A program made the position numbers and the translations under genes. Below, piece by piece: positions 22,166-32,392 of a stretch of DNA of 64,000 bases. The DNA is taken from NCBI RefSeq assembly GCF_024166365.1, contig NC_064835.1, positions 64,894,607 through 64,958,606 on the forward strand. Direction: 5' to 3'. The notes beneath the pieces are model-generated. The model did not search any database. It worked only from the letters and a program-made list of their open reading frames with translations, and was not told the origin of the DNA. Within the stretch, counting starts at the first letter, position 1; each line of letters begins with the position of its first letter. Origin of the DNA: Elephas maximus indicus (taxonomy: Eukaryota; Chordata; Mammalia; Proboscidea; Elephantidae).

Positions 22166-23248
22166 TTACTGTGTGTGGTGGGCTGAATAATGGCCCTCTC
22201 AAAGATGTCCACATTCTAATCCCCAGAATTTGTGGATGTTACCTCACACTGTGTGATGGTTAAAGTTGTGCATCAACTTGACTGTTTGGCAGTTATGTAA
22301 TGATGTAATCCTCTGTGATGTGACCTGATATGATCAGCCGATCAATTAGTTATAAGGGGAGTTTCCTCGGGGGTGTGGCCTGCAACCAATATATATATGG
22401 GTGTTCTGGCAAAGCTTGCTTGCTTGCTCTAGATCCTGCATCGGGCTTATCATCATCTGACCGCCAGTTCTTGGGACTTGAGCCAGTGGCCTGCCAATCT
22501 TGGGTTCACTGGCCTCTGCAGCCTGTGAGCCAGCATCCTGCTGTCTTACCTGCTGATCTTGGAGTCATCAGCCTCCACAGCCCGTGAGCCAGCGACTTGC
22601 TGTCTGACCTGCCAATGTTGGGTTTATCAGCCCCTGCAGCTACCTGAATCAGGAGAAGCCTCCAGCCTGCTGCCTGACCCATGGACTTGGGACTTGTCAG
22701 CCTCTACAACTGTGTGAGCTATTTTCTTGAGATAAGTCTCTCTCTCTCTCTCTATATATATATACACACGCATTGGTTTTGCTTCTGTAGAGAACTCAGC
22801 CTAAGACATATGGCAAGAAAGGAATGTGCAGATGTGAATAAGTTAAGGATCTTGAGATGGGGTGAGTATCCTGGTTTATCCAGGCGGGCTCAGTGTAATC
22901 ACAAGAGTCCTTATAAGAGGGAGGCAGGGAGATCAGCGTCAGAGAGAGAAGATGTAAGGAGGGAAGCAGAGGTCAGAGGTAGAGAAAATGCTATGCTGCC
23001 AGATTTGAAGATAGAGGAAGAGGACACGAACAAAGGGAGGCAGGCAGCCTCTAGAAGATGGAAAAGAAAACAAATTCTACCCTAGAGCCTCCAGAAGAAA
23101 CACAGACCTACCAACATCTTGATTTTAGCCCAGTGAAACTTATTTTGGATTTCTGACTTCCAGGACTATAAGATAATAAATTTGTGTTATCTTAAGCAAT
23201 AAAATTTGTGGTAATTTGTTACAGCAGCAATAGGAAATTAATACACCG
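22166..23248 (+). repeat. MLT1-type LTR split by a younger LTR
   Basis: The 5' part (GGTGGGCTGAATAATGGCCC, AAAGATGTCCACATTCTAAT) runs to about 22250. The 3' part resumes after 22808 (GGCAAGAAAGGAATGTGCAG, AAGGATCTTGAGATGGGG, CCTTATAAGAGGGAGGCAGG). It ends TTTGTGGTAATTTGTTACAG then CAGCAATAGGAAATTAATAC. It is a non-coding ERVL-MaLR relic. Confidence 0.8.
22254..22808 (+). repeat. Solo LTR, family B, inside an MLT1 LTR
   Basis: It starts TGATGGTTAAAG and ends AGAACTCAGCCTAAGACA. It contains an imperfect tandem repeat of about 59 bp starting GTGAGCCAGC at 22525 and 22584. I could not resolve its target duplication. A (TC)n(TA)n run lies at 22737-22764. Confidence 0.7.
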
Positions 23249-23386
23249 TAGAATCTTTGACAAGGTGCTTAACCTCTATGCCAAAGATTACTTGTCTGTA
23301 AAATTGGAAACTAATAGTAGCCACATCATGAATTGTGGTGAGCATTAAATTAGTTAATAAATGTAAAACACTTAAAACAGTGCCTA

Positions 23387-23554
23387 AAAAGCAAAAAACC
23401 AAACCCATTGCTGTCAAGTCTATTCTAACTCATGGCGACCCTACAGGACAGAGTAAAACTACCTCACAGGGTCTCCAAGGGGCGGCCGGTGGATTTGAAC
23501 TGCCAACCTTTTGGTTAGCAGACAAACTTTTAACCACTGTGCCACTAGGGCTCC
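23387..23554 (-). repeat. AfroSINE with target duplication
   Basis: On the minus strand it is a complete AfroSINE (GGAGCCCTAGTGGCACAGTG to a GGGTTTGGTTTTTTGC tail). AAAACAGTGCCTA (23374-23386) and AAAACAGTACCTA (23555-23567) flank it, a 13-bp duplication with one change. It sits in the 3' part of the MIR at 22084. Confidence 0.9.
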
Positions 23555-23612
23555 AAAACAGTACCTAGCACATATTAAGTGCTATATGTGCATTTGCTAT
23601 CAATGCTTATAA

Positions 23613-24169
23613 CTAACTGTGAAAAGGTCATATGATTATATGCCTTTTCTTCTTTTTCTGGAGTTAATAATTCCCTCTTAAGCTTCTGTGTATCTATCAC
23701 TAACTCATCCCCAGCTATAAAACTGCTTGTCAGTGTGGCCATACATATAAGGAGATGTATCAGTTCCTTTTTTCTTCTGCATCCCTTTTTTTTTTTTTTT
23801 TTTTCTGGTGATAAATCTTCCTCTCCAGTTAGTATTTTCGATTGTTTAAGGACACCATGTGGACCTAAAGACCCTATTTTTCAAATTTATGAGATCACAT
23901 AAGCCTCTTTCTCATCATACACCTGAAGGCTATTTGGGGGAAAGAAGCAGTGGAGGGTGAAGAGAGGCTATCTTGGAGATATATCCTTTTTTTTTTTTTT
24001 TTCTAAAAGATAATAATTTCTTGTAGGGACCACTTAAATTATTTCATCAAATGAAACTTTAAACCAGTGTGAGAAATTCTAAACAGGTATATACCTAAGA
24101 ATATAGCTTCAAAATTCGTGAAGCAACGTGACATGACCTTGGATTGGGCAATGTGGTGGTTATGCTTCC
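23613..24169. other. Unassigned DNA with T-runs
   Basis: Two T-runs, at about 23786-23804 and 23986-24002, stand out. I recognise nothing else. Confidence 0.4.
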
Positions 24170-24457
24170 CAGCCCCGTTCCCATGGTTGACTTCTTCACA
24201 TTATTCAGGACTTTGCTCGAAGTCTCCTTCCTCAGATACCTGTTAAACTGAACATTCTACCCTAAATAGCCATTCCCCCAATGATTACTTAACTCTGCTT
24301 TATTTTACTTTATAATAGCTCTTAGTCACAACATGACATTTCATTATTTATTGGTTTCTTTATTGTCTCTACCACTGGAGTGTAAGTTTATGACACATCT
24401 TCATTGCCTTATTCACAGCCAGATCCTCAGAGCCTAGATCAGAACCTAGAACATCAT

Positions 24458-24507
24458 AATACCAAAAAACCCATTGCCATCGAGTCAATTCTGACTCATA
24501 GCAACCT
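24458..24507 (-). repeat. 50-bp AfroSINE tail with target duplication
   Basis: Only the tail is present (ACCCATTGCCATCGAGTCAA, TCTGACTCATAGCAACC, read in reverse). TAGAACATCAT flanks it at 24447-24457 and 24508-24518. It was therefore probably inserted in this truncated form. Confidence 0.8.
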
Positions 24508-24865
24508 TAGAACATCATCACAGATGTTAAATATATTTGTTGAGTGAATTATTGAATTTATTTAATCAAAGTTTATTTCATTATCTTCTCCATTTTTATC
24601 ATTTTTCACTCATTCTGCAATCACTTACTAAGCCTCTACTCTGTGTCGTGTATGAGGCTGGGGAGAGACAAAGATCTATAAAACACAAACTTTCATAAAG
24701 AAAGCCCCACTTCCAGAAGAATAAAATTCAAAGTCCTTAGCCTAACGTGTAAGGCCCACACATTCTTGTGCCATCCTTGCCCAGCCAGATCATTCTACTC
24801 ATGATAATTCTGATAATAATAATAATATTAGTAAAGTAATATTTATTAAGCATTTACTGTATGCT

Positions 24866-24949
24866 TGAAAACCCTACACATGGCAGTTCTTCTCTGTACC
24901 CTTGGGGTCACCATGAGTTGGAATCGACTCATCTGCAACTAACAACAAT
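24866..24949 (+). repeat. AfroSINE, 3' part
   Basis: AAACCCTACACATGGCAGTT, then GGGGTCACCATGAGTTGGAA, then TCGACTCATCTGCAACTAAC, and an AACAACAA end. Confidence 0.75.
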
Positions 24950-25241
24950 CTACAAAACCCACCTAGCTCGTTCCTTCTTCCATACTTTGGCCTACACTGT
25001 CTCGTTGGCCTTGAAGTCCGTCCCTATTTGAAATCTTTCCTGGTTCTGCTCAAGTTCCATACCTTCACAGAAGCCTTTTCTACTGCTTCAATAACAGACA
25101 ACTTTCTCCTCAGATTTCTTCCTCCATTGTGTTTCTCTATCACTGAACAGTGACCTAACATTATTTCTCCCATTATATGACTATCCATATCATCTCCCTG
25201 TACCACTATCACCCATGTTGTTGTTGTTAGGTGCCATCGAG

Positions 25242-25748
25242 TCAGTTCCAACTCATAGCGGCCCTATGCACAACAGAACAAAACACTGCCCAGTCCTGCG
25301 CCATCCTTACAATCGTTGTTATGCTTGACCTCACTGTTGCAGCCACTGTATCAATCCACCTTGTTGAGGACCTTCTTCTTTTCCACTGACCCTGTACTTT
25401 GCCAAGCATGACATCCTTCTCCAGGGACTGATCCCTCCTGACAACACGTCCGAAGTATGTAAGACGCAGTCTCGCCATCCTTGCTTCTAAGGAGTATTCT
25501 GGTTGCACTTCATCCAAGACAGATTTGTTTGTTCTTTTGGCCGTCCTTGCTATATTCAATATCTTTCAAAAATACCATAATTCAAAGGCGTTAATTCTTC
25601 TTCTGTCTTCCTTATTCACTGTCCAGTTTTCACATGCATATAATGCAGTTGAAAATACCATGGCTTGGGTCAGGCGCACCTTAGTCTTCAAGGTGACATC
25701 TCTGCTTTTCAACACTTCAAAGAGGTCCCTTGCAGCAGATTTGCCCAA
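25242..25748 (-). pseudogene. RTE ORF2 C-terminal part, frameshifted
   Basis: Two overlapping minus-strand frames (25242-25559 and 25566-25748) encode the region after the reverse transcriptase: LKTKVRLTQAMVFSTALYAC, then KEDRRRINAFELWYF, then RLTYFGRVVRRDQSLEKDVM and RWIDTVAATV. The same blocks occur at 30470-30881 and 62808-63424. They belong to one original frame that has since shifted. Confidence 0.8.
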
Positions 25749-25829
25749 TGCAATGCGTCATTTGATTTCTTAACTGCTGCTTCTATGGCAATTCATTGTG
25801 GATCCAAGTAAAATGAAATCCTTGACAAC

Positions 25830-26732
25830 TTAAATCTTTTCTCCATTTATCATGATGTTGCTCGTTGGTCCAGTTGTGAGGATTTTTGTTTTCTTTATGT
25901 TGAGGTGCAATCCATACTGAAGGCTGTGGTCTTTGATCTTCATTAGTAAGTACTTCAAGTCTTTTTTACTTTCAGCAATAAAAGTTGGGTCATCAGCATA
26001 ACATAGGCTGTTAAAGAGTCTTCCTCCAATCCTGATGCCCCGTTCTTCTTCATATAGTCCAGCTTCTCGGATTATTTGCTTAGCATACAGGCTGAATAGG
26101 TATGGTGAGGGGATACAACCCTGACACACACCTTTCCAGACTTTAAACCAATCAATATCCCCTTGTTCTGTCCAAACAACTGCCTCTTGATCTATGTAAA
26201 GCTTCCTCATGAGCACAATTAAGCGTTCCGGAATTCCCATTCTTCGAAATATTATCCATAATTTGTTATGATCCACACAGTCGAAAGCCTTTGCATAGTC
26301 AATAAAACACAGATAAACATCCTTCTGGTATTCTCTGCTTTCAGCCAGGATCCATCTGACATCAGCAATGATATCCCTGGCTCCACATCTTCTGAAACCG
26401 GCCTGAATTTCTGGCAGTTCCCTGCTGATACACTGCTGCAGCCCTTTTTGAATGATCTTCAGCAAAATTTTGCTTGTGTGTGATATTAATGATATTCTAT
26501 AATTTATACATTCAGTTGGATCACCTTTCTTGGGAATAGGCACAAATATGGATCTCTTCCAGTCAGTTGGCCAGGAAGCTGTCTTCCATATTTCTTGGCA
26601 TAGATGAATGAGCACCTCCAGCGCTGCATCTGTTTGTTGAAACATCTCAATTGACATTCCGTCAATTCCTGGAGCTTTGTTTTTCACCAGTGCCTTCAGT
26701 GCAGCTTGGACCTCTTCCTTCAGTACCGTCAA
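25830..26732 (-). pseudogene. RTE reverse transcriptase domain, open for 300 codons
   Basis: A minus-strand frame of 300 codons carries reverse transcriptase motifs in order: NKAPGIDGMSIEMFQ, then FVPIPKKGDPTECINYR, then FIDYAKAFDCVDHNKLW, then GVCQGCIPSPYLFSLYA, then the catalytic SLCYADDPTFIAES with YADD intact. It is the longest recognisable protein remnant in the window. It is not a functional gene, because the endonuclease part is broken and an L1 separates the two halves. Confidence 0.9.
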
Positions 26733-26898
26733 TTCCTGATCATATGCTACCTCTTGAAATGGTTGAACATTGACTAATTCTTTTTTGGTATAATGACTCT
26801 GTGTATTCCTTCCATCTTCTTTTAATAATTTTTATTGTGCTTTAAGTGAAAGTTCATAAATCAAGTCAGTGTCTCTCACAAAAACCATATACACCTTG

Positions 26899-27390
26899 CT
26901 ACACACTCCCAATTAGATTTCCCCTAATGAGACAGCCCGCTCTCTCCCTCCACTCTCTCTTTTCGTGTCCATTTTGCCAGCTTTTAACCCCCTCCACCCT
27001 CTCATTTCCCCTCCAGGCAGGAGATGCCAACATAGTCTCAAGTGTCCACCTGATCCGAGAAACTCTCTCCTCACCAGCATCCCTCTCTGACCCATTGTCC
27101 AGTCCAATCCATGTCTGAAGAGCTGGCTTCGGGAATGGTTCCTGTCCTGGGCCAACAGAAGGTCTGGGGGCCATGACCACCAGGGTCCTTCCAGTCTCAG
27201 TCAGACCATTAAGTCTGGTCTTATGAGAATTTGGGGTCTGCATCCCACTGCTCTCCTGCTCCTTCAGGGGCTCTCTGTTGTGTTCCCTGTCAGGGCAGTC
27301 ATCGGTTGTAGCCAGGCACCATCTAGTTCTTCTGGTCTCAGGATGATGTAGTATCTGGCTCATGTGGCCCTTTCTGTCTCTTGGGCTCAT
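26899..27390 (-). other. Open frame in L1 3' UTR, stop lost (163 codons)
   Basis: An ATG-started sense-strand frame (MSPRDRKGHMSQ...) runs for 163 codons in this L1 3' UTR. The other two open copies stop at codon 109; here that TGA is AGA (27064-27066), so the frame continues. No indel breaks the first 327 nt relative to those copies. I know no function for it. Confidence 0.6.
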
Positions 27391-27950
27391 AATTACCTTG
27401 TGTCCTTGGTGTTCTTCATTCTCCTTTGATCCAGGTGGGTTGAGACCAATTGATGTATCTTAGATGGCTGCTTGCTAGCGTTTAAGACCCCAGACGCCAC
27501 TCTTCAAAGTGGGGTGCAGGATGTTTTGTTAATAGATTTTATTATGCCAACTGACTTAGGTGTCCCCTGAAACCATGGTCACCAGACCCCTGCCCCCACT
27601 ACGCTGGCCTTTGAAGCATTCAGTTTATTCAGGAAACTTCTTTGCTTTTGGTTTAGTTCTGTTGTGCTGACCTCCCTTGTAATGTGTGCTGTCTTTCCCT
27701 TCACCTAATGTAGTTCTTATCTACTACCTAATTAGTGAAGGCCCCTCTCCCACCCCCTCCCTCCCCCCTCTCGTAACCACAAAAGAATGTTTTCTTCTCA
27801 GTTTAAACTATTTCTAGGTTCTTATAATAGTGGTCTTAAACAATATTTGTCCTTTTGCAACTGACTAATTTCACTCAGCATAATGCCTTCCAGGTTCCTC
27901 TATGTTATGAAATGTTTCACAGATTCATCGCTGTTCTATATCATGCATAT

Positions 27951-28306
27951 TTATTCCATTGTGTGAATATACCATAATTTATTTATCCATTCATCCGTTG
28001 ATGGGCACCTTGGTTGCTTCCATCTTTTTACTATTGTGAACAGTGCTGCAATAAACATGGGTGTGCATATATCTGTTTGTGCAAAGGCTCTTATTTCTCT
28101 AGGATATATTCCAAGGAGCGGGATTTCTGGATCGTACGGTAGTTCTATTTCTAGCTTTTTAAGGAAGCGCCAAATCGATTTCCAAAATGATTGTACCATT
28201 TTACATTCCCACCAGCAGTGTAAAAGTGTTCAAATCTCTCCACAGCCTCTCCAACATTTATTATTTTGTGTTTTTCGGATTAATGCCAGCCTTGTTGGAG
28301 TGAGAA
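27951..28306 (-). pseudogene. L1 ORF2 C-terminal fragment
   Basis: The frame reads FWKSIWRFLKKLEIELPYDP, then EIPLLGIYP, then CPSTDEWINKLWYIHTME and a stop. This is the well-known C-terminal segment of L1 ORF2. The premature stop after HTME and the 5' truncation make it non-functional. Confidence 0.9.
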
Positions 28307-28803
28307 TTCCATCTTCTTTTGATGCTTCCTGCATCATTTAATATTTTCTCCATAGAATCCTTCACTATTGCAACTCGAGGCTTGAATTTTTTCTTCAGTT
28401 CTTTCAGCTTGAGAAACACAGTGTATGTTATTCACTTTTGGTTTTCTGTCTCCAGCTCTTTGCACATGTCATTATAATACTTTGTCTTCTCGAGCCGCCC
28501 TTTGAAATATTCTGTTCAGTTCTTTTACTTCATCATTTCTTCCTTGTGCTTTACCTGCTCAATGTTCGTGAGCAAGTTTCAGAGTCTCCTCTGACATCCA
28601 TCTTGGTCTTTTCTTTCTTTCCTGTCTTTTCAATGACCTCTCACTTTCTTCATGTATCATGTCCTTGATGTCATTCTACAACTTCTCTGGTCTTCGGTCC
28701 CTAGTGTTCAATTTGTCAAATCTATTCTTGAGATGGTCTCTAAATTCAGGTGGGATATACTCAAGGTCGTATTTTGGCTCTCATGGACGTGCTCTGATTT
28801 TCT

Positions 28804-29650
28804 TCAGTTTAAGCTTGAACTTGCATAGGAGCAATTGATGGTCTGTTCCACAGTCGGCCCCTGGCCTTGTTCTGACTGATGATATTGAGCTTTTCCATTG
28901 TCTCTTTCCACAGATGTAGTCAATTTGATTTCTGTGTGTTCCATCTGGTGAGGTCCATATGTATTGTCACTGTTTATGTTGGTGAAAGAAGGTATTTGCA
29001 ATGAAGAAGTCGTTGGTCTTCCAAAATTCTATCATTCCATCTCCAGCATTGTTTCTATCACCAAGACAATATTTTCCAACTACTGATCCTTCTTCTTTGT
29101 TTCCAACTTTCACATTCCAATCGCCAATAATTATCAACGTATCCTGATTGCATGTTCGATCAATTTCAGACTGCAGCAGCTAATAAAAAATCTTCAATTT
29201 CTTCATCTTTGGCCTTAGCGGTTGGTGCATAAATTTGAATAATAGTCATATTAACTGGTCTTCCTTGTAGGCGTATGGATATTATCCTATCACTGACAGC
29301 ATTGTACTTCAGAATAGATCTTGAAATGTTCTTTTTGATGATGAATGCAACACCATTCCTCTTCAGGTTGTCATTCCCTGCATAGTAAACTATATGATTG
29401 TCCAATTTAAAATGGCCAATACCAGTTCATTTTCAGCTCTCTAATGCCTAGGATATCAGTTTATGCACTCCATTTCATTTTTGACGATTTCCAATTTTCC
29501 TATATTCGTACATTCCAGGTTCCAGTTTTTAATGGATGTTTGCAGCTGTTTCCTCTCTTTTTGAGTCAAGCCACATTAGCAAATGAAGGCCCCAAAAGCT
29601 TTCCTCCATCCACATCATTAAGGTTGACTCTATTTTGAGGAGGCCGCTCT
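28804..29650 (-). pseudogene. RTE apurinic endonuclease domain, broken
   Basis: The 5' half of the RTE ORF lies here in pieces. Frame 29166-29405 reads NVKR-like LKRNGVAFIIKKNISRSILK and VNMTIIQIYAPTAKAKDEEI, where the IQIYAPT block is typical of LINE endonucleases. Frame 28804-29001 carries a further piece. Stops and frameshifts separate them. Confidence 0.75.
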
Positions 29651-29941
29651 TCCCCAGTTGCCTTTTGAGTGCCTTCCAACCTGGGGGGGCTCATCTTCCA
29701 GCACTATATCAGACAATGTTCCGCTGCTATTCATAAGGTTTTTACTGGCTAATTCTTTTCAGAAGTAGACTGCGGATCCTTTTTCCTAGTCTATCTTAGT
29801 CTGGAAGCTCAGCTGAAACCTGTCCGATGTAGGTGACCCTGCTGGTATCTGAATACCAGTGGCATAGATTCCAGCACCACAGCAATGCACAAGCCCCCAC
29901 AGTATGACAAACTGACAGACACGTGGGTAACTATCACCCAT

Positions 29942-30100
29942 ATGCAATAATAATTTGTTTTTTGAGCACATGTCATTTTCCAAGCACTATTTTATGAATT
30001 TGGTACAATTTATATGTGAGGAAACTAAAACTCAAGAGAGGTTAAGAATCTAGAGAACAGGGCTAATAAAATGATCCCTAGGTCTGACTGGTTGAAAGGC
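29942..30100 (-). repeat. MIR SINE fragment
   Basis: CATGTCATTTTCCAAGCACT, TATATGTGAGGAAACTAAAA and AGAGAGGTTAAGAATCTAG are a reversed MIR core. The RTE at 25217 landed at its edge. Confidence 0.5.
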
Positions 30101-30159
30101 AGGAATCTGACAGGAGGGCAGAGATCTTGCGCACAACTAGGGTAGGACACAGGCGAAGA

Positions 30160-30356
30160 TTCTTGTTGTTAGCTGCTGTGGAATTGGCACTGACTGATGG
30201 CACCCCATGCACAACTGAAAGAAATGCCACCCTGCCTTGTGCCATCCCCATGATCCATTGTAGATTGCATCATTTTGATCCACAGGGTTTTCACTGGCTC
30301 ATTTTCAGAAGTAGGTCACCAGACCTTTCCTCCTAGCACTGAAAACTGTTCAGCAT
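30160..30356 (-). repeat. RTE-related or AfroSINE-variant repeat
   Basis: The segment contains TTGTTGTTAGCTGCTGTGGA, CTGACTGATGGCACCCCATG, CATGATCCATTGTAGATTGC, then AGGGTTTTCACTGGCTCATT and TTTCAGAAGTAGGTCACCAG. The first part matches the RTE/AfroSINE tail in reverse. The last part resembles the 5' region of the RTE at about 29735-29770. It may be a composite SINE. Confidence 0.5.
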
Positions 30357-31527
30357 CATGTTGCTGTTGTTAGGTGACATCCAGTTGGTTCCGACTCACA
30401 GCAACCCTGTGTACAACAGCACAAAACACTGCCCAGTCCTGCACCATCCTCACAATTGCTGCTAGGTTTTCAGCCGACTGTTGCAGCCACTGTGTCAATC
30501 CACCTCATTGAGAGTCTTCCTCTTTTTTGATGACCCTCTCCTTTACCAACCATGATGTCCTTCTCCAGGACTAGTACCTCCTGATAATATGTCCAAAGTA
30601 CATGGGACACAGTCTTGCCATCCTGAACTTCAAGGAGCACTCTGGCTGTACTTCCAAAACAGACTTCTTCATTCTTCTGGCAGTCCATGGTATATTAAAT
30701 ATTTTTCACCAACACCATAATTCGAAGGCATCAGTTCTTCTTTGGTCTTATTCATTGTCCAGCTTTCCAATGTATATGAGGTGATTGAAGATGTCATGTC
30801 TTGGTTCAGGCACACCTTACTCTTCAAAGTGACATCTTTGTTTCTTAACACTTTAAAGAGGTCTTTTGCAGATTTGCCCAATGCAATGTGTCATTTTCTT
30901 TCTTAACTACTGTTTCCATGGGGATTGACATATTTGTTTCTCAACACTTTAAAGAGGTCTTTTGCAGCAGACTTGCCCAATGTAATGTGTCATTTGGTTT
31001 CTTGACTACTGTTTCCATGGGCATTGATTGTGGATCCAAGTAAAATGAAATCCTTCACAACTTCAGTGTTTTCTCTGTTTATCATGATGTTGCTTATTGG
31101 TCCAGTTGTGAGGATTTTTTTTTTTTTATGTTAAGGTGTAACCCATACCGAAGGCAGTAGTCTTTGATCTTCATCAGCAAGTGTTTCAAGTCCTCTTCAC
31201 TTTCAGCAAGCAAGGTTGTGCCATCTGCACAATGCAGGTTGTTAATGAGTCTTCCTCCAATCCTGATGCCCCTCTCTTCTTATAGTGTAGTTTTTCAGAT
31301 TATTTTCTCAGCCTACAGATTAAATAAGTATGCTTAAAGGGTACAATCCTGATGCACAACTTTCCCGATTTTAAACCACGCCATATCCCCTAGTTCTGTT
31401 CCAAAGACTGCCTCTTGGTCTACGTACAGGTTCTGCATGAGCACAAGTAAGTATTCTGGAATTCTCCTTCTTGGCAACGTTATTCACAATTTGTTAAGAT
31501 CCACACAGTCAACTGCCTTTACATAGA
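30357..31527 (-). repeat. RTE LINE, 3' part, with an internal tandem duplication
   Basis: Reverse-strand RTE sequence runs from the tail (GTTGCTGTTGTTAGGTGAC) back into the reverse transcriptase region (ATGCAGGTTGTTAATGAGTC, TGATGCCCCTCTCTTCTTA). Around 30838-31030 a segment of about 94 bp occurs twice in tandem, each starting TTGTTTCTTAACACTTT or TTGTTTCTCAACACTTT. All frames are broken. It ends about 100 bp before the CpG-rich promoter. Confidence 0.8.
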
Positions 31528-31811
31528 GTCCTTAAGTTCACGAGGAAAATAAGATTTTATTTTTTAAAAGCAGTCAGGAAGTTAGGTTGTTTCTAGAAAT
31601 GTGGACATGTCCCTCTGTTTCCTTCTGGCCTTCCAAGGAGCCCAACTCCCCGATTTTCCGTGCTGAAGCCCAGCAACAGGTCAGCGCCAGCCTGCTCAAA
31701 GCTCCTCCCCACGTAATTGACAGCTGGGGAAATCCCATTGACGTCCGCCCCCACCCTCGCTCCTCGTTGGACTGAGCTGCGCAACCTGGTGGGAGTGGCT
31801 GTGGGCTTAGC

Positions 31812-32208
31812 CAATGGGAAGAAGCAGAGCAAGAGCTTGTGTAAACAAACCCAGACCTGCTGCGGGTTTTGGCACCTCCCCCGCTACCCCACCCCCACCC
31901 CCGTGGGGGCCAGGGCATCCTTGGCCCAATTCCTATCCAGGACTAGTGTAGCGTCTTGTCAGCCAATCACACCCGGTGTGTTCCGCAAGGAGGCTCCCCG
32001 CTCCGAAGAAAAGAACTAGGAAAGTGAAAAGACAGATGTTATAACCAATCAGAGGCTGGAATTTCTGAGGGAGTGGGCGGGAACTACTTCACATTTAGAC
32101 CAATAAACACTACATATGCCCTTCTAGGTGACTGAGCGGCATCCTCTTCAGTCCAATAGATGAATGGGGCGGTGCCCGGCAACCAATGGCTTGGGTTGGG
32201 GGCGGGGC
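31812..32208 (+). promoter_or_regulatory. Seven CCAAT boxes and a GC box
   Basis: CCAAT occurs on the plus strand at 31812, 31926, 31963, 32045, 32100, 32153 and 32183. Four have good NF-Y contexts (GCCAATGGG, GCCAATCAC, ACCAATCAG, ACCAATGGC). A GC box, GGGGGCGGGGC, lies at 32198-32208, just before the probable transcription start. NF-Y and Sp1 binding is inferred from the motifs only. Confidence 0.75.
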
Positions 32209-32214
32209 GAAGAG

Positions 32215-32392
32215 CCAGTGTGCAGTAAGAGGTAACCTGGACAGTGGTAGCAGCGTTTCTCCCGTGCTGTGGCTCACGTTCTGGTGCTGAAGGCCGAGAC
32301 TGTTCTGGCAGCGGCGGCCTCTGCGGCGACGGCTGAGACTCTCGAAGGAGTGGCGGAGTACGGTCTGAAGGAGGCGCCTCTGGCCAGCCCAG
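32215..32392 (+). other. PAIP2B: Probable PAIP2B exon 1 (5' UTR)
   Basis: The start is a guess from the distance to the GC box. The end is the donor CAG|GTGGGC at 32392/32393, the best one near the CpG peak. The interval has no ATG, so as drawn there is no upstream start before the coding ATG in exon 2. A weaker donor-like GAG|GTAACC lies at about 32231. Other 5' exons in the long intron cannot be excluded. Confidence 0.5.

Larger units (their letters stand above)
22084..23612 (+). repeat. MIR SINE, host of three nested insertions
   Basis: MIR sequence appears in three blocks. The first is 22084-22165 (CAGCAGAACACAGTGATTAAG). The second is 23249-23373 (AAGGTGCTTAACCTCTATGC, GTGAGCATTAAATTAG). 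The third is after the AfroSINE, at 23568-23612 (GCACATATTAAGTGCTATA). Together they follow MIR order. This is the oldest layer of the nest. Confidence 0.7.
24170..25216 (+). repeat. L2 3' segments with small SINE pieces
   Basis: L2 signatures include CTCTACCACTGGAGTGTAAG, TTCATTGCCTTATTCACAGC, AAATTCAAAGTCCTTAGCC and CACAGAAGCCTTTTCTACTG. A reverse MIR piece lies at about 24820-24865. Two AfroSINE tails interrupt it (24458-24507 and 24866-24949). The RTE at 25217 ends it. Confidence 0.55.
26824..28306 (-). mobile_element. L1 inserted in the RTE, with 14-bp target duplication
   Basis: TTCCATCTTCTTTT flanks the element at 26810-26823 and 28307-28320, and RTE sequence resumes at 28321. The L1 runs on the minus strand from the ORF2 C-terminus, through a G-rich 3' UTR with a G-quadruplex block at 27742-27771, to a short A-rich end. 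It is 1,483 bp and 5'-truncated. It must be younger than the RTE. Confidence 0.95.
25217..29929 (-). mobile_element. RTE/BovB-type LINE, structurally complete, split by an L1
   Basis: On the minus strand the element runs from a 5' region (29929 down) through an apurinic endonuclease domain, a reverse transcriptase domain and a C-terminal part to an AACAACAAC tail. ACTATCACCCAT flanks it at 25205-25216 and 29930-29941, a 12-bp target duplication. Taking out the L1 and one copy of its duplication (1,497 bp) leaves 3,216 bp, close to the usual length of about 3.2 kb for full-length RTE/BovB elements. The coding region is broken by stops and frameshifts, so it is dead. It is probably RTE1_LA, the LINE reported as AfroSINE's mobilisation partner. 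Confidence 0.9.

Noticed and set aside
25830..26732. 300-codon frame with an intact YADD reverse transcriptase site as an active enzyme
   Set aside because: It is one part of an RTE ORF whose endonuclease half is broken and separated by an L1. There is no complete protein.
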